NCBI GenBank assembly: GCA_026988095.1
Contig: JALSLX010000116.1
Span: 1-42,189, forward strand
Direction: 5' to 3'
From: Thiotrichaceae bacterium
GTDB taxonomy: Bacteria; Pseudomonadota; Gammaproteobacteria; Thiotrichales; Thiotrichaceae
Length of the DNA stretch: 42,189 bases
In this document: piece by piece, positions 21,614-31,168 of the stretch
Layout: the number at the start of each line of letters is the position of its first letter
Numbering within the stretch: the stretch's first letter is position 1
Position numbers and translations under genes: made by a program
The notes under the pieces: generated by a model
Seen by the model: only the letters and a program-made list of their open reading frames with translations
Database searches by the model: none
What the model was told of the DNA's origin: nothing

Positions 21614-22861
21614 ATGAATAAGTTTAATAGGTTTTATTTAAAAGGAGTATTTTTGCTCTTTTTTCTTATAGCCAGCTCGGTCTCTTCCGCGATGGTATGG
21701 AAAGCTGAAAATACATGGGATGCTGTTTGGGACAAACGCTACCAACATTGGGTGAAAAATAACTGGACTGAAGATTTCTTTATGGATGAAAAGAGGCCCA
21801 TTTATTATAAATTTTCTCATGATTGTGCTGATGTACTTTATGCGATGCGTATTATTTTTTCATATGAAAATAAATTACCTTTTGTAATTCACGATCCTAG
21901 TAAACGAGGAAGAATGATTAGTAATGGAAAAACTCGTTGGGATAAATATCCAGAAGCAAAGCGCGTGCGTAAGTTTTTAGAATATGTTGCGGATAGGACA
22001 AGTACAAGAACCTTAGCGCGTGATACCTACCCCATAGCACTGGATGATATTAAACCTGGGGATATATATGCTTCCCCAAATGTTCACTCTTATGCAATTG
22101 TAAATATTACAGATACAGGCGTGGCCGAAGTTATGTCTTCAACAACTCCACAAGCCCCACGTTTTATGGATAGAATCCCGTCATTTCCTTTTTACTTACC
22201 TGAAGATTATAAAAATAAAAAAGATGGATATCGCCGTTTTATTCAACCTCAAAATATAAGAAAATCGCTCAAAAAACAGAAGGGCTACAGCGAAGAGCAG
22301 TTTGAAATTGCTAAATCTGTTAACTACGACTATGTTCGTTTTACTAATATAATTGCAAGTGCGCTGGGAAAGAAAAAAGAAGAGGCCGATGCAAAAACCC
22401 TTAGGTTACTAATTGCAATGTGTATGTATGCAAATGATCGCAGTGTCTACGTTTATGATGCTCTGTTTAAATTACAAGAGATGAAAAAGAAGGGCCGTAG
22501 GTGTATGACTCGTGCAGAATACAATAACTATTCAACCCCTTCACGAGACAGACGTTTAAAGGCTTTTTTCAATGCTGTAAAAAGCCATTATGAGAGGAAT
22601 AGTAAATATAAACATTGGACGCAACCACAACGTTGGGCTAAAGCACTATTTTCAGTAAAAGAGCCACGGCCTGCAGAAGTTAAGGAGTTAAATGAATTTT
22701 GTATGGTGCAAATGAGTCTGGGTGAAAAGTACTTTATGCCATTACGGCAGTTGAGACAAAATTTATCATCGGGCAGAGTTATATCAGATCCTCATGCGCC
22801 TTTGGAATATCGTTGGGGAGCACAAGCTAGTCCTTATAAGGCACGTTGTAAGACATATTAG
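21614..22861 (+). CDS. Secreted protein of unrecognised family with NlpC/P60-like Cys...GD...His pattern
   Basis: A 415-residue protein with a signal peptide (about 1-26, ending SSVSSA). I do not recognise the family. Residues 69-180 show a papain-fold arrangement: HDCADVLYAMRIIF with Cys71, then DIKPGDIYA (145-153), then HSYAIVNI with His158 and a strand AEVMSST. The order Cys, PGD, His is that of NlpC/P60 and CHAP amidases. The C-terminal 230 residues are basic, mostly helical and without motifs I know. AAGGA precedes the ATG. It follows a peptidoglycan-binding lipoprotein, so a cell-wall role is plausible but unproven. Confidence 0.55.
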   Translation: MNKFNRFYLKGVFLLFFLIASSVSSAMVWKAENTWDAVWDKRYQHWVKNNWTEDFFMDEKRPIYYKFSHDCADVLYAMRIIFSYENKLPFVIHDPSKRGRMISNGKTRWDKYPEAKRVRKFLEYVADRTSTRTLARDTYPIALDDIKPGDIYASPNVHSYAIVNITDTGVAEVMSSTTPQAPRFMDRIPSFPFYLPEDYKNKKDGYRRFIQPQNIRKSLKKQKGYSEEQFEIAKSVNYDYVRFTNIIASALGKKKEEADAKTLRLLIAMCMYANDRSVYVYDALFKLQEMKKKGRRCMTRAEYNNYSTPSRDRRLKAFFNAVKSHYERNSKYKHWTQPQRWAKALFSVKEPRPAEVKELNEFCMVQMSLGEKYFMPLRQLRQNLSSGRVISDPHAPLEYRWGAQASPYKARCKTY

Positions 22862-22874
22862 AAAGAGTTTTTAT

Positions 22875-22930
22875 TACAAATCATCGAAAATATGGGGGGG
22901 TGGGCTTATTCATCCCCTTTTCTATCGATT
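22875..22930. repeat. Decayed half-copy of the C/G-run palindrome (copy D)
   Basis: TACAAATCATCGAAAATATG followed by GGGGGGTGGGCTTA matches the right arm of copies B and C (ACAAAACA.CGAAAAA.AGGGGGGTGGGTAA). The opposite arm is reduced to a vague CATCCCCTTTTCTATCGATTG, so this looks like a remnant. Confidence 0.5.
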
Positions 22931-22959
22931 GAAACCCTCATTTTATCTGTTCTCCAGTG

Positions 22960-22986
22960 TTGCAATGGCACCTAATTGCTTATAAT
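22960..22986 (+). promoter_or_regulatory. Candidate promoter of glmU-glmS
   Basis: TTGCAA and a perfect TATAAT with a 15-base spacer, slightly short, lie about 48 bases before the glmU ATG. Confidence 0.5.
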
Positions 22987-23033
22987 TTAGTCAATAATAA
23001 AATAATCACCCCATTCTAATATACGTCAGGCTT

Positions 23034-24431
23034 ATGAATTTATTTCCGATCATACTCGCTGCGGGTCAAGGTACTCGTATGAACTCATCACTACCTAAGG
23101 TGTTACACACTATTGGTGGGAAACCCATGTTGCAACATGTTATTGACTGTTGTGGTGACCTTGGGGTTGAAAAGATGGCAATTGTCTATGGTCATGGTGG
23201 TGATTTAGTACAAGACGCGATCAACAAGAAAAATATATACTGGGTATTGCAAAAAGACCAAAAAGGAACAGGGCATGCTGTTGCTCAAGCGGCGTCCTTA
23301 ATTGAAAATGATGCTACCGTTATTATTGCTTATGGTGATGTACCGCTGATTAAAACAAAAACACTGAATATGCTCGCTAATAGTCTCGATAGTTGCATAT
23401 TAAGCGTATTAACAACTAAGCCTGATAATCCATTTGGTTATGGTCGAATTGTTAGAGATGCAGATGACAAAATTCTAAGCATTGTTGAAGAAAAAGACGC
23501 TAATGATGAGCAGCGTAATATCAAAGAAGTAAATACTGGCTTTATTGCAGCAAAAGGAGTTGATTTAAAGCGTTGGTTAAAACAACTCGAACCTAATAAT
23601 AAGCAAGGCGAATACTATTTAACCGATTGTATCGGGTTAGCAGTGAGTGAGGGTGGAGTGGTTGAAGCGGTAGTCTGTGATGATCCACTGGAAGTACAAG
23701 GTGTGAATAATCGTATCCAACAAGCGGAGCTTGAAAGGGCTTATCAAGTTGTTAAAACAGAAGAGCTCATGCTGGCAGGTGTAACACTATTAGACCCGAA
23801 AAGAGTAGATATTCGCGGTATATTGAAAGCAGGAAAAGACGTCTCAATCGATGTGAACACGGTATTTGTTGGAGATGTAATCTTAGGTGATAATGTCACA
23901 ATAGAATCTGGTTGCGTCATTAAGAACACGACAATTGCAAATAATACAACCATTCAAGCTAACTCTATTATCGATACTGCGGTGATAGGTGAAGCCTGTG
24001 ATGTAGGTCCATTTGCAAGAATTCGACCCGAAACAGTGCTAAAAGCTAAAGCAAAAATAGGTAACTTTGTAGAGATAAAAAAATCAACCGTGGGTCAGGG
24101 CAGCAAAGTTAGCCACCTCACCTATATTGGCGATACACAAATGGGTGTTGATGTGAATATTGGTGCTGGAACGATTACTTGTAACTATGATGGTGCAAAT
24201 AAATTTAAAACAATTATTGGTGATAATGTATTTGTGGGTTCTGACACTCAGTTAGTTGCCCCTGTTACCCTAGCTAATGGAACAGTGATTGGCGCAGGCT
24301 CAACGATTACTAAAGATACGCCTGAAAATGAGCTAACACTGTCAAGATCAAAACAAGTCACAATTAAAGGTTGGAATCGTCCTACTAAAAATAAAAAGAC
24401 AGCTAATAATAACAATAAGGAGAATAGCTAA
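23034..24431 (+). CDS. glmU: Bifunctional UDP-GlcNAc pyrophosphorylase / GlcN-1-P acetyltransferase
   Basis: A 465-residue bifunctional enzyme. The N-terminal uridylyltransferase domain starts IILAAGQGTRMNSSLPKVLH (nucleotide-binding loop) and includes GTGHAVAQA and AYGDVPLI. The C-terminal left-handed beta-helix has hexapeptide repeats (VFVGDVILGDNVTIESGCVI and onward) with the acetyl-CoA-binding NIGAGTITCNYDG. It makes UDP-GlcNAc for peptidoglycan and LPS. The stop overlaps the glmS start by one base (TAATG), so the two are translationally coupled. Together they convert fructose-6-phosphate to UDP-GlcNAc, with GlmM encoded elsewhere. Confidence 0.98.
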   Translation: MNLFPIILAAGQGTRMNSSLPKVLHTIGGKPMLQHVIDCCGDLGVEKMAIVYGHGGDLVQDAINKKNIYWVLQKDQKGTGHAVAQAASLIENDATVIIAYGDVPLIKTKTLNMLANSLDSCILSVLTTKPDNPFGYGRIVRDADDKILSIVEEKDANDEQRNIKEVNTGFIAAKGVDLKRWLKQLEPNNKQGEYYLTDCIGLAVSEGGVVEAVVCDDPLEVQGVNNRIQQAELERAYQVVKTEELMLAGVTLLDPKRVDIRGILKAGKDVSIDVNTVFVGDVILGDNVTIESGCVIKNTTIANNTTIQANSIIDTAVIGEACDVGPFARIRPETVLKAKAKIGNFVEIKKSTVGQGSKVSHLTYIGDTQMGVDVNIGAGTITCNYDGANKFKTIIGDNVFVGSDTQLVAPVTLANGTVIGAGSTITKDTPENELTLSRSKQVTIKGWNRPTKNKKTANNNNKENS

Positions 24432-26275
24432 TGTGTGGAATAGTAGGGGCAATTGCCCAGCGCCCTGTGACAGAAATATTATTAGAAGGCTTACGTAGAT
24501 TAGAATATCGTGGTTATGACTCAGCAGGTGTAGCACTGCTTGATAGTGACGGAAATTTACAACGTATTCGTGCATTAGGGCGTGTTGTAGAATTAGAAAA
24601 AAAGTTAGAACAATCGCCACATCAAGGCGTTGTTGGGATTTCACACACGCGTTGGGCAACTCACGGTGAGCCGGCAGAACGTAATGCTCATCCTCATCTG
24701 AGTAATAATCGTGTAGCTGTTGTGCATAATGGCATTATTGAAAATCATCAAGAGTTACGCGAGGCTCTAAAAGAAAAAGGTTATGAGTTTGAATCAGAAA
24801 CAGATACTGAAGTCATCGTACATCTCATTGAATCAAATCTAACAGACGGTGTTAGCCTTTTAGAGGCCGTAAAGCTTTCTATCCTGAATTTAACGGGTGC
24901 TTTTTCATTAGGTGTAATCTCATCAGAAGAGCCAAATATATTAATTGGAGCGCGCCAAGGTAGCCCTTTGGTCATTGGACTTGGTTTGGGTGAGAATTTT
25001 ATCGGCTCCGATATTCAAGCAATCTTACCTGTGACAAGCCGATTCATCTATCTTGAAAATGGTGATGTGGCTTCATTAGAAAGACACCAAATTACCATTG
25101 AAGATGGACAAGGTAACACCGTAGAAAGAGAGATTAAGCAGTCTAAGGCTTGTTCTTTAGAATCTGATTTGGGTGAATACCGTCACTATATGCTCAAAGA
25201 GATCTACGAGCAGCCGCAAGCAGTTCAAAAAACACTCGAAGGTCGGTTAGAAGTCGACACTATCAAGCAATGTATTTCAGGAAATATGTCGAGTGAGAAA
25301 GTAACAGCGTTATTAAAACAAGTTGAAGAGGTTCAAATTATTGCCTGTGGAACCAGTTACCACGCTGGACTGATTGCACGTTATTGGATGGAAAACCTTA
25401 CGGATATTCCATGTAATGTAGAGGTTGCCAGTGAATACCGCTATCGTCGTCAGCCACCTAGAAAAAATATGTTGTTTGTGACAATTTCACAATCAGGTGA
25501 AACAGCTGATACCCTAGCAGCATTAGATAAAGTGAAGAAAGCAGGCTGTCTTGCCAGCTTGAGTATCTGTAATGTAGATGAAAGCTCTTTAATTAGAGAG
25601 TCAGATCTATCACTACTTACCGTTGCAGGGCCTGAAATAGGTGTGGCTTCAACTAAAGCTTTTACCACTCAGCTTATTACTCTCCAGCTATTGATTGGCT
25701 TGTTGATGCAAGCAAAAGGTGGAAACGAAGATACAGTGGCAACAATAGTGGCTGACCTCAAAAAAGTGCCCGTACTACTTGAGCAAGCATTAGAGCATGA
25801 CAACGCCATAGAAGAGATGGCAGAGCAATTTATTGATAAGAATAACGCGCTATTTTTAGGACGAGGAGATCAATACCCCGTAGCAATGGAAGGTGCGCTA
25901 AAGCTGAAAGAAATTTCTTATATCCATGCCGAAGCCTATCCAGCAGGTGAGCTAAAACATGGGCCATTGGCTTTGGTAGATAGCGAGATGCCTATTGTCG
26001 CTGTTGCACCTAATACAAACTTGTTAGAAAAACTAAAATCAAACCTTGAAGAGGTTAGGTCTCGAGGTGGTGTGTTGTATTTGTTTGCCGATAAATCAGC
26101 AGGCATTTCAAAGCAAGACAATATTCACGTTATTGAGATGGAGCAAGTGCCAGAAAGCATAGCGCCGATTATTTATACTATCCCACTGCAACTATTGTCA
26201 TATCATGTCGCTGTTTTTAAGGGAACTGACGTTGATAAGCCAAGAAATTTAGCAAAAAGCGTTACTGTAGAGTAA
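24431..26275 (+). CDS. glmS: Glutamine-fructose-6-phosphate aminotransferase (isomerizing)
   Basis: A 614-residue enzyme with an N-terminal class II glutaminase domain, nucleophile Cys2 in MCGIVGAIAQRP and the conserved LEYRGYDSAGVA. Two SIS domains follow, with AR/phosphate-binding motifs such as ACGTSYHAG, SQSGETADT and EVASEY, ending in the invariant KPRNLAKSVTVE. It forms glucosamine-6-phosphate from fructose-6-phosphate and glutamine, the first committed step of amino-sugar synthesis. It overlaps glmU by one base. A long C/G-run palindrome follows and may end transcription. Confidence 0.99.
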   Translation: MCGIVGAIAQRPVTEILLEGLRRLEYRGYDSAGVALLDSDGNLQRIRALGRVVELEKKLEQSPHQGVVGISHTRWATHGEPAERNAHPHLSNNRVAVVHNGIIENHQELREALKEKGYEFESETDTEVIVHLIESNLTDGVSLLEAVKLSILNLTGAFSLGVISSEEPNILIGARQGSPLVIGLGLGENFIGSDIQAILPVTSRFIYLENGDVASLERHQITIEDGQGNTVEREIKQSKACSLESDLGEYRHYMLKEIYEQPQAVQKTLEGRLEVDTIKQCISGNMSSEKVTALLKQVEEVQIIACGTSYHAGLIARYWMENLTDIPCNVEVASEYRYRRQPPRKNMLFVTISQSGETADTLAALDKVKKAGCLASLSICNVDESSLIRESDLSLLTVAGPEIGVASTKAFTTQLITLQLLIGLLMQAKGGNEDTVATIVADLKKVPVLLEQALEHDNAIEEMAEQFIDKNNALFLGRGDQYPVAMEGALKLKEISYIHAEAYPAGELKHGPLALVDSEMPIVAVAPNTNLLEKLKSNLEEVRSRGGVLYLFADKSAGISKQDNIHVIEMEQVPESIAPIIYTIPLQLLSYHVAVFKGTDVDKPRNLAKSVTVE

Positions 26276-26289
26276 AAACAACTGTTTGA

Positions 26290-26378
26290 TTTACCCACCC
26301 CCCCTCTTTTTCGATGTTTTGTATGAAAATATCATTAAAAATTTGTACAAAACATTGAAAAACAGGGGGGTGGGTAAA
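26290..26378. repeat. C/G-run palindrome, copy B
   Basis: TTTACCCACCCCCCCTCTTT at 26290 continues to TTTTCGATGTTTTGTA. It pairs with the arm at 26345-26378 (GTACAAAACATTGAAAAACA then GGGGGGTGGGTAAA), with few mismatches and a loop of about 20 bases. The arms are about 34 bases. It lies between glmS and the acetoacetyl-CoA synthetase gene. Confidence 0.85.
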
Positions 26379-26423
26379 GAAATATTCTATAAATAGGTAT
26401 CTAAGCAATAAAAAAACTTACCC

Positions 26424-28385
26424 ATGACAGAATCAAACACTATTTTGTGGCAACCATCTGCCAAACAGATAGCAAAAACAGAAATTACTGCATTTATACA
26501 GATGCTGAGAAAGCAGGGCGTTATCGTAAATAACTTTGCCGAGCTGTATGACTGGTCGATTAGTGATTCACAAGCATTTTGGTCTCACTATTGGGATTTT
26601 TCACAGCTTGTTGGTGAAAAAGGAGACGTTATTCTTGAAAATGGCAATGATATTGAAAAAGCTATTTGGTTTCCAGAGGCGCAATTAAACTATGCTGAAA
26701 ATTTATTAAGTCCTTTTTTAAACAATCGCCTCCCAAAAAAAACAGCAATAGTCTTCAAGGCAGAGGATAAAAAATCATATTCTCTTAGCCAAAGCGAATT
26801 GATTCATCAGGTCACTGTTGTAGCTTCTTGGTTAAAGTCACAAGGTATTCAAAAAGGAGATAGGGTTGCTGGCTATATGGGTAATATTCCAGAAACAGTG
26901 GTAGCTATGTTAGCAAGCACTAGTCTTGGTGCAATTTGGACATCAACCTCACCAGACTTCGGAGCACAAAGTGTGATTGAGCGTTTTGGGCAAACTCAAC
27001 CTAAGATCTTATTTACGCAAGATGGCTATTTCTATAATGGCAAACAAGTGGATATCCGAGAAAAGGTATCAGAAATTGATGAGGCAATAGATTCTATACA
27101 AGCCATTGTAAATGTTTCTTTTCTTGATTTAGACGTTTGTGAAAATTATATAGATTGGTTCAAGCTTGTTAGTAGTAGTTCATCAGAAGAGAAACTTACA
27201 TTTACAGCTTGTGGATTTAATGATCCGCTGTTTATTTTATATTCATCAGGGACAACGGGGCAACCAAAGTGTATCACGCACAAAGTAGGGGGGACCTTAC
27301 TTCAGCACAAAAAGGAACATCAACTACATACCGATATAAAAACAGGCGATAACGTTTTCTATTTTACTACCTGTGGTTGGATGATGTGGAATTGGCTGGT
27401 GTCAGCTTTAGCCTCGGGTGCAAGTTTAGTATTGTATGATGGCTCGCCATTTTTCCCTACAGGCAATGTACTTTGGGATTATATTGATGAGGTTGGTGTG
27501 ACAATGTTTGGCACATCAGCAAAATATATTGATGCTCTTAAAAAGCATGAATTTTCTCCGAAAGAAACACATCAATTAACGCAGTTACGCACAATCTGCT
27601 CAACAGGTTCGGTGCTTGTTCCTGAGAGTTTTGATTATGTGTATGAATTCATCAAAGAAGATGTTTGCTTATCTTCTATTTCTGGAGGTACCGATATTAT
27701 CTCTTGCTTTGTTTTAGGTTGTGCGAACCTCCCGGTTCGCAGAGGTGAGAGCCAGTGCAGGGGGCTGGGTATGGCGGTTGAAGTATTTAATAGCAAGGGT
27801 GAATCTGTAGAGAATGAAAAGGGTGAATTAGTCTGTACAAAAACATTCCCTGCTCAGCCCGCATTTTTTTGGGCTGATGAGGATGGTAGTAAATATCACG
27901 ATGCTTATTTTTCGGAGTACAAGAATGTCTGGCATCATGGCGATTATGTAAAGCTTAAACCCGAGGGTGGCATGATTATTTATGGTCGCTCAGATGCAAC
28001 CTTGAACCCAGGTGGTGTAAGGATTGGCACGGCAGAAATATATCGTCATGTTGAGCAGCTAGATGAAGTGATCGAAAGTATCGTCATAGGGCAAGATTGG
28101 GATAATGATGTACGAGTGGTATTATTTGTGGTTTTGAACGAAGGTATTATTCTTGATGAAATCTTGTCACAAAATATTAAACAAACAATATGCGAGGAAT
28201 GTACTCCACGACACGTGCCAGCAAAAATCATCCAAGTTACTGAAATTCCAAGAACCAAATCAGGAAAAATAGTGGAGCTAGCGGTAAGGGAGGTCGTTCA
28301 TGGCCGACGTGTTAAAAATATTAATGCACTAGCTAACCCAGAGGCTTTAGCCTTATATCAAAATATTGATGAACTAACTCTATAA
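26424..28385 (+). CDS. Acetoacetyl-CoA synthetase
   Basis: A 653-residue ANL-superfamily acyl-CoA synthetase, the size of acetoacetate-CoA ligases (AacS). The N-terminus LWQPSAKQIAKTEITAF and the segment WFPEAQLNYAENLL are typical of AacS. The AMP-binding motif is LYSSGTTGQPKCITH, then FYFTTCGWMMWNWLVSALA and GRSDATLNPGGVRIGTAEIY, and the C-terminal lysine loop PRTKSGKIVELAVREVV. It activates acetoacetate with ATP and CoA, useful in ketone-body or polyhydroxybutyrate turnover. No Shine-Dalgarno is evident before the ATG. Confusion with acetyl-CoA synthetase is unlikely given the N-terminal signatures. Confidence 0.9.
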   Translation: MTESNTILWQPSAKQIAKTEITAFIQMLRKQGVIVNNFAELYDWSISDSQAFWSHYWDFSQLVGEKGDVILENGNDIEKAIWFPEAQLNYAENLLSPFLNNRLPKKTAIVFKAEDKKSYSLSQSELIHQVTVVASWLKSQGIQKGDRVAGYMGNIPETVVAMLASTSLGAIWTSTSPDFGAQSVIERFGQTQPKILFTQDGYFYNGKQVDIREKVSEIDEAIDSIQAIVNVSFLDLDVCENYIDWFKLVSSSSSEEKLTFTACGFNDPLFILYSSGTTGQPKCITHKVGGTLLQHKKEHQLHTDIKTGDNVFYFTTCGWMMWNWLVSALASGASLVLYDGSPFFPTGNVLWDYIDEVGVTMFGTSAKYIDALKKHEFSPKETHQLTQLRTICSTGSVLVPESFDYVYEFIKEDVCLSSISGGTDIISCFVLGCANLPVRRGESQCRGLGMAVEVFNSKGESVENEKGELVCTKTFPAQPAFFWADEDGSKYHDAYFSEYKNVWHHGDYVKLKPEGGMIIYGRSDATLNPGGVRIGTAEIYRHVEQLDEVIESIVIGQDWDNDVRVVLFVVLNEGIILDEILSQNIKQTICEECTPRHVPAKIIQVTEIPRTKSGKIVELAVREVVHGRRVKNINALANPEALALYQNIDELTL

Positions 28386-28554
28386 TTGGTTTTTAGCTAA
28401 TAGTTACTAATACTTAAAAGGTAATAAGAGCTGAAAAAACAAGGGCTTTCCAATATAATATTGCATATGTACAGTGCACTTTTTCGATATTTAGAAGTAC
28501 GAATGGGGTTTATTTATGTCATGTAGCAAAAATAACACGTGAGAAGGTAAATTA

Positions 28555-30306
28555 ATGGCAAATGCACTGATTTCAGTCGTAAGTGGTTGGAAAAACCGTT
28601 TTACTCCTTTTCTTAGTTGGATTAGTGAGCTTAAGGACGGTAAAACACTAAAAGCAGATGCGCTCGCTGGCTTAACGGTTGCTTTAGTACTGGTTCCTCA
28701 ATCGATGGCTTATGCACAACTTGCCGGTTTGCCACCTTATGTGGGCTTATACGCTTCTTTTCTCCCCGTTATTATTGCTGCTGTATTTGGCTCTTCTCGT
28801 CAGATGGCGACAGGTCCTGTTGCAATTGTTTCACTATTAACAGCGGCAGCCTTAGAGCCACTTGCAATTGCTAATCCAGAAGGTTACATGGCCTATGCGG
28901 CTATTCTTGCGTTTATGGTGGGTATTTTTCAGCTATCATTGGGTTTACTGCGCTTAGGTGTGTTGGTTGATTTTCTTTCACATCCTGTTGTTGTAGGTTT
29001 TACCAATGCGGCAGCAATTATTATTGCAAGCTCACAAGCAAGTAAAATATTTGGTATTGCACCACGTAAAGGCGAGCATCATTACGAAACGGTTTGGCAT
29101 ATCGTTCAAGATTTACCCCAGACACATTTTACAACATTGGTGATGGGGATTTTGTCTATTTTATTATTGGTTCTCATAAAAAAGTTTGCGCCTAGGTTGC
29201 CGAATGTATTAATCACGGTCGTTATTTGTACACTCGCTGCCTATTTCTTAGGGTATGAAGCAAGGGGGGGAGAAGTCGTTGGTATTGTGCCAAGTGGTTT
29301 ACCAGCCTTTAAAATCCCCGAGGTCGAGTTTAGTCAAATTGTAAATTTAATGGTTTCAGCTTTAGTGATCGGTATGCTGGGTTTTGTTGAAGCGATTTCT
29401 GTTGCTAAAGCAATTTCATCAGAAACACGCCAAAGGCTTTCTGCAAACCAAGAGTTAGTTGGACAGGGGCTATCTAACTTAGTGTCATCAGTATTTCAAG
29501 GTTATGCTGTTTCTGGCTCTTTTTCACGTTCTGCTGTTAACTTTTCAGCAGATGCTAAAACAGGTTTTTCATCTATTGTGACAGGCGTGTTGGTTGCTAT
29601 AACTTTACTTTTTTTGACGCCATTGCTTTACCATTTACCGCAAGCGACTTTGGCTGCAGTTATTATGGTTGCGGTATTTAACTTAATTAAAATAAAGCCA
29701 ATTGTTCATGCATGGAAAGTGCATAGGCATGATGGTTTTGTTGCCGTCGCAGTTTTCTTTACCACAGTATTTTTTGCACCACATTTAGAAAAAGGTATAA
29801 TTGTTGGTGTATTACTATCACTAGGACTCTTTCTCTATCGCACTATGAGCCCTTACTTTGTTGAAGTTTGTAGGCATGAAGATGGAACATTGCGCGATGC
29901 AAAATTATTTGGTTTAAAAACCAGTGATAATGTTTCTATATTTCGGTATGACGGCGATTTATACTTTGCTAATGCAGGTTATCTTGAGGGGAAAGTGTTG
30001 AATAGCATGGCTGAAAAACCAAACCTTAAAGTCATGGTGTTAGATTTTGAATCAGTCGATCTTGTTGACTCCACTGGAGAAGAAACATTAGGGCGTATCT
30101 GTGAAAGATTAGAAACAGCAGGAATTGAATTATTTATAGCGAGAGCGAAAAAGCCGATGTTAGATGCCTTTAAACGCTCTGGTTTGTTAGAAAAAATTGG
30201 AGAAGATCGTTTTTTTCGTGAGAGAACTTTGGCAATTCGTCGTGCTAAAGAACTGATGGGTGACGAGATTGATGTTGAGCCTATTCTGAAGCCTATTCAT
30301 ATTTAA
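28555..30306 (+). CDS. SulP-family anion transporter with STAS domain
   Basis: A 583-residue SulP permease. The N-terminal membrane domain includes the family signature ALVLVPQSMAYAQLAGLPPYVGLYASFLP and GPVAIVSLL. The C-terminal STAS domain (about 460-560) contains VMVLDFESVDLVDSTGEETL. SulP proteins move sulfate, bicarbonate or other anions, and the substrate here is not resolved by sequence. The gene appears monocistronic. The 168-base region upstream is AT-rich with no clear promoter. Confidence 0.92.
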   Translation: MANALISVVSGWKNRFTPFLSWISELKDGKTLKADALAGLTVALVLVPQSMAYAQLAGLPPYVGLYASFLPVIIAAVFGSSRQMATGPVAIVSLLTAAALEPLAIANPEGYMAYAAILAFMVGIFQLSLGLLRLGVLVDFLSHPVVVGFTNAAAIIIASSQASKIFGIAPRKGEHHYETVWHIVQDLPQTHFTTLVMGILSILLLVLIKKFAPRLPNVLITVVICTLAAYFLGYEARGGEVVGIVPSGLPAFKIPEVEFSQIVNLMVSALVIGMLGFVEAISVAKAISSETRQRLSANQELVGQGLSNLVSSVFQGYAVSGSFSRSAVNFSADAKTGFSSIVTGVLVAITLLFLTPLLYHLPQATLAAVIMVAVFNLIKIKPIVHAWKVHRHDGFVAVAVFFTTVFFAPHLEKGIIVGVLLSLGLFLYRTMSPYFVEVCRHEDGTLRDAKLFGLKTSDNVSIFRYDGDLYFANAGYLEGKVLNSMAEKPNLKVMVLDFESVDLVDSTGEETLGRICERLETAGIELFIARAKKPMLDAFKRSGLLEKIGEDRFFRERTLAIRRAKELMGDEIDVEPILKPIHI

Positions 30307-30390
30307 GGATACCTGTACTGAAAATAAAGTAAAAAAAGAAGGCCAACCCAATCATTTTCTTGTAAATTTTCTTTTCAAAGGGCTTTTTTA

Positions 30391-30418
30391 TTGTTTGTTA
30401 GTATTATTGTGCTACATT
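30391..30418 (+). promoter_or_regulatory. Candidate sigma-70 promoter of moaD-moaE
   Basis: TTGTTT, a 16-base spacer and TACATT. The expected start coincides with the chosen moaD ATG (30425), and no ribosome-binding site lies between, so this may be a leaderless message. Confidence 0.4.
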
Positions 30419-30424
30419 TACTTT

Positions 30425-30658
30425 ATGACAATTAATATACTATATTTTGCAAGCTTACGAGAAAGGATAGGGCGAGGGAGTGATACGCTTGAGCTACCTA
30501 AATCTTTGAAAATTAATCAAGTCTGGCTGCAAGCAACGGGTCAAGAAAGCTTTCCTGATGATGTTCTCATCGCGCTTAATCAAGAATATACCGATGCTAA
30601 TGCTATTGTTAATGATGGCGATGAAGTTGCATTCTTTCCGCCTGTAACGGGTGGTTAA
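30425..30658 (+). CDS. moaD: Molybdopterin synthase sulfur-carrier subunit MoaD
   Basis: A 77-residue ubiquitin-like protein beginning MTINILYFASLRERIG and ending in the diagnostic VAFFPPVTGG, whose C-terminal glycine is thiocarboxylated. With MoaE it forms molybdopterin synthase and converts cPMP to molybdopterin. The ORF track starts ten codons earlier, but the 30425 ATG matches the family N-terminus. The stop overlaps the moaE start by one base (TAATG). Confidence 0.9.
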   Translation: MTINILYFASLRERIGRGSDTLELPKSLKINQVWLQATGQESFPDDVLIALNQEYTDANAIVNDGDEVAFFPPVTGG

Positions 30659-31116
30659 TGATGGGCACACCACGCAAAATAGGAATTTTCGAGTCAATCT
30701 TTGATCCGTGGAAGCTTCAGCAGGAGTATCAGCTTTCATCCATGCAGGGAAAGACTGATTATGGTGCTACAGCAAGCTTTATTGGCACAATGCGTGATTT
30801 TAATGAAGGTGATGATGTTACAAGTATGACATTAGAGCATTATCCTAAAATGACGGAAAAACAACTCAACGAGATTATTGATGTGGCCGCTAATAAATGG
30901 TCGTTGTTGAATATTCTTGTCATACATCGTGTCGGTAAGATATTGCCTGCAGAACCAATTGTATTGGTTGCAGTATGGTCATCACACCGAGTGGATGCTT
31001 TTGAAGCTTGTCGCTTCATTATGGAAGACTTAAAGCACAAAGCACCTTTTTGGAAGCAAGAGTCTTTGAAAGATGGGAGTTATCGCTGGGTGGAAGAGAA
31101 TACGGCTGGTTACTAG
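30658..31116 (+). CDS. moaE: Molybdopterin synthase catalytic subunit MoaE
   Basis: A 152-residue MoaE. Typical segments are YGATASFIGTMRDFNEGDDV, MTLEHYPKMTEKQL, HRVGKILPAEPIVLVAVWSSHR and the catalytic lysine region DLKHKAPFWKQE. It holds the active site that adds two sulfurs from MoaD to cPMP. Translation overlaps moaD by one base, and an ATG three bases later is an equally possible start. moaC lies about 1.6 kb away on the opposite strand, separated by nhaB; moaA and moaB are not in the window. Confidence 0.95.
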   Translation: MMGTPRKIGIFESIFDPWKLQQEYQLSSMQGKTDYGATASFIGTMRDFNEGDDVTSMTLEHYPKMTEKQLNEIIDVAANKWSLLNILVIHRVGKILPAEPIVLVAVWSSHRVDAFEACRFIMEDLKHKAPFWKQESLKDGSYRWVEENTAGY

Positions 31117-31125
31117 TAGCTAGGT

Positions 31126-31163
31126 AATGTCACTTTGAAATCAATTCAAAGTGACATTCTTTT
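31126..31163. terminator. Bidirectional terminator between moaE and nhaB
   Basis: AATGTCACTTTGAA and TTCAAAGTGACATT form a perfect 14-bp stem with a 5-base loop between the convergent genes. A T-rich tail follows on the plus strand. Confidence 0.8.
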
Positions 31164-31168
31164 AATTT

